Source: Pseudomonadota bacterium
GTDB lineage: Bacteria; Pseudomonadota; Gammaproteobacteria; Steroidobacterales; Steroidobacteraceae
Direction of reading: 5' to 3'
Length of the DNA: 64,000 nt
Assembly (NCBI GenBank): GCA_021816775.1
Contig: JAKAXA010000001.1
Span: forward strand, 178,232 to 242,231
This document shows positions 59,470 through 64,000 of this stretch, piece after piece (position 1 is the first letter of the stretch; every line of letters begins with the position of its first letter). The notes below the pieces were generated by a model. It saw only the letters and a list, made by a program, of their open reading frames with translations. It searched no databases and was not told the DNA's origin. A program made the position numbers and the translations under genes.

Positions 59470-61314
59470 TCATTCCGTGGGATACTCCCAGAGATCGTTC
59501 AAATCACCTGAATTGCCCATTGAATCCACTCCGTCTCCTCCAAACAGCCACAAGTTGCCGCTGGAATCGATCCAACTGACAGCTCCATAGCGCCCTCCCG
59601 GTACGTTGCTGACCGCAGCGACGCCTTCCGTACCGTAGACACCGCTTGCGGCCCCAGTGTTGGAACCCGCTACCCAAGTCCATTCGTCGCTCGAGGGCGA
59701 AAACTTCCAAAGGTCGTTGAAGATCGCATCACTCCCGGTGGAGTCCAATCCGTATCCACCGAACAGCCACAGGTTGCCTGCGGCATCGACCCAGCCGTTG
59801 GCATTGTTCCGTGCACCCGGCATATTCTCGCTCGCGGCCACACCCTCAGTACCGTAGACTCCCTTTGCTCCCACGGTGTTCGCACCGCTGATCCAAGTCC
59901 AGTCGTTGCTAGCGGGGGAATACTCCCACAAATCGTTCAAACGACCGAAAGTATCCGTGGAATCAAATCCGAAACCCCCGAATAGCCATAGATTACCGCC
60001 AGCACCCACCCAACTCACTGCGTCGAACCGTGCGCCAGGCACATTCGATGCCCCAGCAACTCCCTTTGTGCCGTACACACCCGTTGCATTCGCAGTATCG
60101 GAGCCGCTGATCCAGGTCCACTCGCCGCTCGACGGCGAATATTTCCACAGAGTATTATGGTCTCCAGTCTGGCTCTCCCCGCCGAACAACCATAGGTTAC
60201 CGCTTGCATCTGTCCAAGCGGACGCATCCTGTCGCGCCCCCGGTACATTCGATGCCGCAGCAATTCCCTTTGTGCCGTACACACCCCTTGCATTCGTAGT
60301 ATCGGAGCCGCTGACCCAGGTCCACTCGCCGCTCGACGGCGAATATTTCCAAAGATCATTGAAATCACCCTCGTTACCTGGAATGTATCCCATCCCCCCG
60401 AATAGCCACAAGTTGCCGCCGGTACCCGTCCAACCTACCGCGTCGCTACGTGACGGAGGTACATTCGAAGCCGCAGCAACTCCTTCTGTGCCGTAGATCC
60501 CATTGGAATACGGGGCGCCGGAGCCGCTGACCCAGGTCCACTCGCCGTTCGACGGCGAATACTCCCACAGATCATTCAAAGAACCGGTGCCAAACGAACC
60601 CCATCCGTATCCACCGAACAGCCAGAGAGTGCCGCTCGGACCTGCCCAACTGACCGCATACTGACGCGCGCCCGGGACATTGGTATTGGCGGCAACACCT
60701 TCCGTCCCGTAAACTCCATAGCCGGTGTCATATCCGCTGACCGTATTGGAGCCGCCGACCCACGTGAAGGCAGGAACAAAGCTGCTCGTCGTAACGGCGC
60801 AATCCGCGGTGATGGCCCCAGTGGTATAGGTCCTGCCCAACAACGTCCCGTCGCAGCCGGTCACAGTGGCGGCATACCCATTCTCGTCCGCTTTGACAAT
60901 AAATCTCGCCGTGGCGCCCGCATTCAGGGTTACACTTGACGGTGTTATCGTTCCGCCGGGCCCAGCCGTTGCCGTCACGGTGTACTGGTTCACAAAGTTG
61001 GCCGTCACGCTGCAGTTAGCGTTGATTGGACCGGTGGTATAGGCATTGCCGGACAGCGTGCCGCCGCATCCGGTCACGGCGCTAATCGCGTAGCCACTGC
61101 TCGGTGTCACGGTCAACACGGTCGTGCCGCCGGCATCCACCATCGCGCTCGAAGGCGAAACACTTCCGCCGGTCCCGGCAATGACGCTGACGACGTAAGT
61201 CGTCACGCTACCCGAACTCCCGGATGCCCCACCGCAGGCGGTCAATAGCACGGTCGCCATATAGACTACGGTGACGCGCAATGACTTCAAAGGCTTGTCC
61301 GCCATGAACATCAT
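59470..61314 (-). CDS. Kelch-repeat lipoprotein with InlB-type repeats
   Basis: The 614-residue protein has a lipoprotein signal (YMATVLLTACGG; the Cys of LTAC is the lipidation site). Two divergent InlB B-like repeats follow (GGSVSPSSAMVDAGGTTVLT; GGTITPSSVTLNAGATARF). Six Kelch-type repeats of about 65-70 residues come next, each with GVYGTxGVAAxSNVPGAR and NLWLFGGxG...NDLWEYSP. A beta-propeller is predicted. The last repeat ends abruptly at NDLWEYPTE. It is a surface or periplasmic protein of unknown function. An ATG at 61305 is an alternative start. Confidence 0.85.
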   Translation of the reverse strand: MMFMADKPLKSLRVTVVYMATVLLTACGGASGSSGSVTTYVVSVIAGTGGSVSPSSAMVDAGGTTVLTVTPSSGYAISAVTGCGGTLSGNAYTTGPINANCSVTANFVNQYTVTATAGPGGTITPSSVTLNAGATARFIVKADENGYAATVTGCDGTLLGRTYTTGAITADCAVTTSSFVPAFTWVGGSNTVSGYDTGYGVYGTEGVAANTNVPGARQYAVSWAGPSGTLWLFGGYGWGSFGTGSLNDLWEYSPSNGEWTWVSGSGAPYSNGIYGTEGVAAASNVPPSRSDAVGWTGTGGNLWLFGGMGYIPGNEGDFNDLWKYSPSSGEWTWVSGSDTTNARGVYGTKGIAAASNVPGARQDASAWTDASGNLWLFGGESQTGDHNTLWKYSPSSGEWTWISGSDTANATGVYGTKGVAGASNVPGARFDAVSWVGAGGNLWLFGGFGFDSTDTFGRLNDLWEYSPASNDWTWISGANTVGAKGVYGTEGVAASENMPGARNNANGWVDAAGNLWLFGGYGLDSTGSDAIFNDLWKFSPSSDEWTWVAGSNTGAASGVYGTEGVAAVSNVPGGRYGAVSWIDSSGNLWLFGGDGVDSMGNSGDLNDLWEYPTE

Positions 61315-61598
61315 TCCGGATACCTCTCCGGCTTCTTATTTAGCCCCGCTTCAGTGCAGTATTTCTGTTGCGCGTCCCGCTGGTATGGCTGCACTGGTCT
61401 TTTCTTAATTCTAACGCTAGTGTAGTCGTTGCGTTGGTCGAGAGCAACCTCATGCATGTCCCGATCGGGCGTGCTGACCGCATCGCCGTCGCCCTTGAAC
61501 GTCAGACGTCCTGACCTAGCCCCTTCCCGCGGCTGAAATCGGGGATTTTGTCCGCCCGGGGTGCGGACCAATACCTGTCCGGTTGTGCTGGCGGACAT
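61311..61598 (-). CDS. Unrecognised small ORF coupled to the Kelch lipoprotein gene
   Basis: This ORF of 95 residues is hydrophilic (AVSTPDRDMHEVALDQRND, VQPYQRDAQQKYCTEAGLNK) with no signal peptide or known motif. Its TGA overlaps the ATG at 61314 of the Kelch gene in an ATGA junction. Coding status is uncertain. Confidence 0.3.
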   Translation of the reverse strand: MSASTTGQVLVRTPGGQNPRFQPREGARSGRLTFKGDGDAVSTPDRDMHEVALDQRNDYTSVRIKKRPVQPYQRDAQQKYCTEAGLNKKPERYPE

Positions 61599-61694
61599 GT
61601 GAAGGGGTCCCGCGTTGACCTCTAATCAGGCTGTTGAAAAACTCTGCGTTTCGGGCAAATTTCGTATTATCTGACGCACGACTGAGGTTCTCCG

Positions 61695-62133
61695 ATGCGT
61701 GGAGCGGACTCGAAGCAGGAAGCGAAGTTCAGCTACGTCTGCCCGGAAGAACGGGTTCCGGCGAAGCATCCGCTGCGGTCCATCCGCGCGATGATCGCAG
61801 AGGCACAGGTGCAGATGGATAGGCGGTTTGAGCAGCTTTACTCTCAGACGGGCAGACCTTCGATTGCGCCGGAGCGGCTGATTCGGGCGCTGCTCCCGCA
61901 GGTTCTGTATTCGATCCGCAGCGAAGGCTGCTGGTCGAGCAGCTCGAGTAGAACATGCTGTTCCGATGGTTCGTCGGGCTGTCGGTCGATGAGCCGGTGT
62001 GGGATCACTCGACTTTCAGCAAGAACCGCGATCGGCTGCTCGAGGCGGACATTGCGCGCGAGCTGTTCGAGGCTATTGTTGAGCGGGCTCGGATGGCCGG
62101 TCTTCTGAGCGATGAGCATTTCAGCGTCGCCTG
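61695..62133 (+). pseudogene. IS5-family transposase N-terminal fragment
   Basis: RVPAKHPLRSIRAMIAEAQV, GRPSIAPERLIRALLPQVLY and, after a frameshift near 61920, NMLFRWFVGLSVDEPVWDHS and TFSKNRDRLLEADIARELFE match IS5-type transposases up to LLSDEHFSV. The DDE core is missing. GGCTGTTGAAAAACTC upstream (from about 61628) resembles an IS5 inverted repeat. Confidence 0.8.
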
Positions 62134-62623
62134 CACGATGATTGGTAAGCAATGCGCGTGGCCCGTGGTATTTTCAGGACCGCTCAGGGAAACTGTGCAC
62201 CCGTTTGGGGGTCTTTCGGCTACTCACCCCGATCAGACGCTGGGACCATCTGATCGGCTTTTTCCACGTTCATGGACGATGATCACCCACAACTAGGTGC
62301 GTTGCGGCCGCGATGCATACAAACTGCATGTGCCCTGGCTCTTTTCTTTTTGCTGATTGCTCTCACGATGATGTTCGCAAATATTGTCCTTCCGGCCAGA
62401 AGCGGTGACAAGAGACCAGAAGGAAGACCGCAGGGCTCTTTGTTGCTACCCAAGTCAACGTACCCTACGTAGCCGAGATATCGATGCGTTCCTAGCGGCC
62501 AGATCCATATTTCGATGGTATCTGCGCCTAACTGGAGGCGCGCGTGAATCTTGAAGCAAGGTCCGACAAAGGTAAGCGTCCGGCAAATACCGTAGCGACG
62601 CAGGTGTCGCCCAACGGTTCGGT
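62134..62623. other. Gap with no recognised gene
   Basis: Only short frames occur. One plus-strand frame (62272-62472) contains a single hydrophobic stretch (CALALFFLLIALTMMFANIV) but no convincing start context. It is probably mobile-element debris. Confidence 0.4.
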
Positions 62624-62869
62624 TCAGCGGCGCTGGGCAGTGCGGCGTTTGATGCGGGGAAGAGTGACGTTGTACCAAATGAAGATTGGTGGGGGTATTG
62701 CTGCGAGTATCGAAAGCGAAACGAGCATGCCAAGATCTGCTGTAGGGTATCCGGCGCAGATGTTGGTGATGACGCCGAGCAGCAATATTGGGAGGGACAA
62801 TGCTATGAGGGAGAGTACAAAGTGACCCCTCAGGGAACCCCCACACCAGGTCAGAAAGGATCTCAGCAT
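62624..62869 (-). CDS. Small predicted two-helix membrane protein
   Basis: The 81-residue frame has two membrane segments (FVLSLIALSLPILLLGVITN; GMLVSLSILAAIPPPIFIWY) and a basic C-terminal tail (RIKRRTAQRR). The topology looks natural and base composition is lower in GC. No family is recognised. Confidence 0.4.
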   Translation of the reverse strand: MLRSFLTWCGGSLRGHFVLSLIALSLPILLLGVITNICAGYPTADLGMLVSLSILAAIPPPIFIWYNVTLPRIKRRTAQRR

Positions 62870-62904
62870 GCTGACTTGCATGCGGGAGACTCACTACGCC
62901 GGTG

Positions 62905-63090
62905 CTAGCGATGCGGCAAGAGTTCTTTGAGGCGGCTCGCCGGCTGCGTCGGCAGCCGCTCCAGGACGTCCGCGAGATAGCGGTACGGGTCGTGCCCATT
63001 GAGCTTGGCGGACTGGATTAGACTCATGATGACCGCGGCCCGCTTACCGGCGCGCAACGATCCAGCGAAGAGCCAGTTGGCTCTGCCGAG
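62905..63090 (-). pseudogene. IS66 transposase (TnpC) C-terminal fragment
   Basis: ALGRANWLFAGSLRAGKRAA, IMSLIQSAKLNGHDPYRYLA and DVLERLPTQPASRLKELLPH are the standard C terminus of IS66 transposases. The upstream part is replaced near 63090 by the recombinase-module DNA. Confidence 0.8.
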
Positions 63091-63599
63091 TGCCATCACG
63101 CACTCATTCTGCCCATATCGGGCAAGAAGTTGAAGTTCACTACCGTTGGCATCCGTTCTACGGCCGACGAGTTCGCGCGCATTACAGCGAGCAACGCGCC
63201 AGCGGCCGCATCGTTCATGTCGAGATTGAGCCGGGCGTTGTAACGGTACTTCCGGATTGGATGCTCGATGCCAGCATCTGCGCCGGTATGATCCTCGGCG
63301 CGCCTCTCGTCTCGGCGGATGCCCTTCGGGATTTGCATCGGTTACTCCGGGCACGCGGATTTCGGCGAAGCTCCTGCGGCGACTCTCCCGTCGCAGTCGC
63401 TGAGGAGACCCAGGATGAACGAGCTGCAAAAGACGCGAAAGAGAGCGCTGCCGCCGCCACCGTCGCGCCAGATCAGCATGGCGTTCGAGACAATACGGCT
63501 TCACGGTCTGACGAGTGCCGAGCGGAAAAAGGCCGTAATCCGGTTGGCGCAAGTATTGATGCTGGCGGCAGGCCTCGCAACCGAGGAGCACGACGATGA
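63090..63599 (+). CDS. DUF5372-like protein of a recombinase module
   Basis: The frame contains HYRWHPFYGRRVRAHYSEQR and VTVLPDWMLDASICAGM, resembling DUF5372 proteins that precede small ORF plus serine-recombinase genes. The start (GTG 63090) lies at the junction with the IS66 fragment and may not be original. The last third overlaps the next small gene and is probably not native. Confidence 0.5.
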   Translation: MPSRTHSAHIGQEVEVHYRWHPFYGRRVRAHYSEQRASGRIVHVEIEPGVVTVLPDWMLDASICAGMILGAPLVSADALRDLHRLLRARGFRRSSCGDSPVAVAEETQDERAAKDAKESAAAATVAPDQHGVRDNTASRSDECRAEKGRNPVGASIDAGGRPRNRGARR

Positions 63600-63606
63600 G
63601 CGCTGA
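63415..63606 (+). CDS. Small recombinase-associated protein
   Basis: The 63-residue product has MAFETIRLHGLTSAERKKAV and RLAQVLMLAAGLATEEHDDE. Proteins of this type sit between DUF5372-like and serine-recombinase genes in mobile modules. CAGG precedes the ATG. Its stop overlaps the recombinase start region. Confidence 0.6.
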   Translation: MNELQKTRKRALPPPPSRQISMAFETIRLHGLTSAERKKAVIRLAQVLMLAAGLATEEHDDER

Positions 63607-63742
63607 GATGCTGCCGGAAGGGCTGCTGAAGCGCAAGGCGATCGTGTATGTCCGCCAGTCCACGCAAGCCCAGGTGCAAACGAACCTCGAGAGCCAGCGT
63701 CTGGCTGGCGTCAACAACTTCTTTCGGCCCCGAAAGTTCTAA
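63596..63742 (+). pseudogene. Serine recombinase N-terminal fragment
   Basis: The frame opens with LLKRKAIVYVRQSTQAQVQT, the resolvase/invertase N terminus with its catalytic Ser in RQST. After about 40 residues it runs into foreign sequence (NNFFRPRKF) and a TAA. It was truncated by joining to an ISL3 remnant. Confidence 0.8.
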
Positions 63743-64000
63743 TTGTCGCTCGCCACGTCGGAGCCGACACGATCTCCTACTGCAAGGGGCGCAAATTCGC
63801 CACCCTGGTCTACGACCTCGAGCGCGCCCGGGTGGTGTGGGTGGGGGCCGGAAAAGGCCGCGAAACCATCGACCGGTTCTTTGCCGAGGCCCTGAGCGAG
63901 TACCAGCGCGCTCAGATCCGCTGGGCCAGCTGCGACATGAGCCGTGCCTACACCGAGGCGATCAAGCATCATTGCCCGAACGCCACGCTCGTCATCGATC
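63743..64000 (+). pseudogene. ISL3 transposase fragment, cut by the window end
   Basis: The frame RHVGADTISYCKGRKFATLV, ARVVWVGAGKGRETIDRFF and SCDMSRAYTEAIKHHCPNAT matches the catalytic core of an ISL3 transposase different from the one at 56338. Its N terminus is missing at the junction near 63740. It continues past the window. Confidence 0.75.

Noticed and set aside
62272..62472. Plus-strand 66-residue ORF with one hydrophobic stretch
   Set aside because: It has no ribosome binding site or family, and it lies in mobile-element debris.

Overview
The window is high-GC DNA from a proteobacterium. Gene content and order point to a gammaproteobacterium, perhaps of the Xanthomonadales/Nevskiales/Steroidobacterales type, although that last step is inference. 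Supporting blocks are glnA-(DUF4124)-ntrBC, rhodanese-grxC-secB-gpsA beside a divergent envC, dtd-tatABC, ybbA/ybbP beside tesA, rsmG...parAB-atpIBEFHAGDC-glmU-glmS, and a DegQ-type protease. rsmG, parAB and the atp operon together usually lie near the chromosome origin.

Layout. 1-4 kb: end of glnA, an exported DUF4124 protein and the NtrB/NtrC nitrogen pair. 4-10.8 kb: a class 1 PyrD without a visible PyrK, small membrane and START-like proteins, the yibN-grxC-secB-gpsA operon, divergent EnvC, DedA and a small basic protein. 10.8-18.1 kb: GMC oxidoreductase, GH144-type glucanase, a remnant-bearing gap, cupin, SnoaL-like ORF and a decayed GH10 xylanase. 18.1-30.4 kb: YbbAP ABC system, TesA, exported methyltransferase-like protein, MFS and POT transporters, TatABC, Dtd, dihaem cytochrome c and DegQ. 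30.4-36.8 kb: metallo-beta-lactamase-fold hydrolase, an S9-type protein that has lost its catalytic triad, a QseBC/PmrAB-type two-component system, RsmG and an Lrp-type regulator. 36.8-53 kb: leucine-type dehydrogenase, ParAB, the full F1Fo ATP synthase operon with a recognisable promoter, GlmU, a CHAD protein, a broken acyltransferase and GlmS.

From 53 kb to the end the DNA is accessory: lower GC, sparse genes and mobile debris. It holds a divergent TetR/FMN-protein pair with a truncated second TetR, a DUF433-like/DUF5615 toxin-antitoxin-like pair behind a palindromic promoter, a complete ISL3 element with recognisable inverted repeats, a tyrosine-integrase fragment, a Sel1 protein, a Kelch-repeat lipoprotein, IS5 and IS66 fragments, and a collapsed serine-recombinase module fused to a second ISL3 remnant.

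How the parts work together: NtrBC controls glnA-type nitrogen genes; GlmU and GlmS are two steps of UDP-GlcNAc synthesis; Tat, SecB and DegQ handle protein export and envelope quality; ParAB and ATP synthase are core functions. No CRISPR array, rRNA or tRNA was recognised. I found no clearly new multi-gene system. The items most worth checking are the triad-less S9 protein, the CTTAAG-N5-CTTAAG box upstream of degQ, the inverted motif copies flanking the 53-56 kb island, and the DUF433-like/DUF5615 pair.
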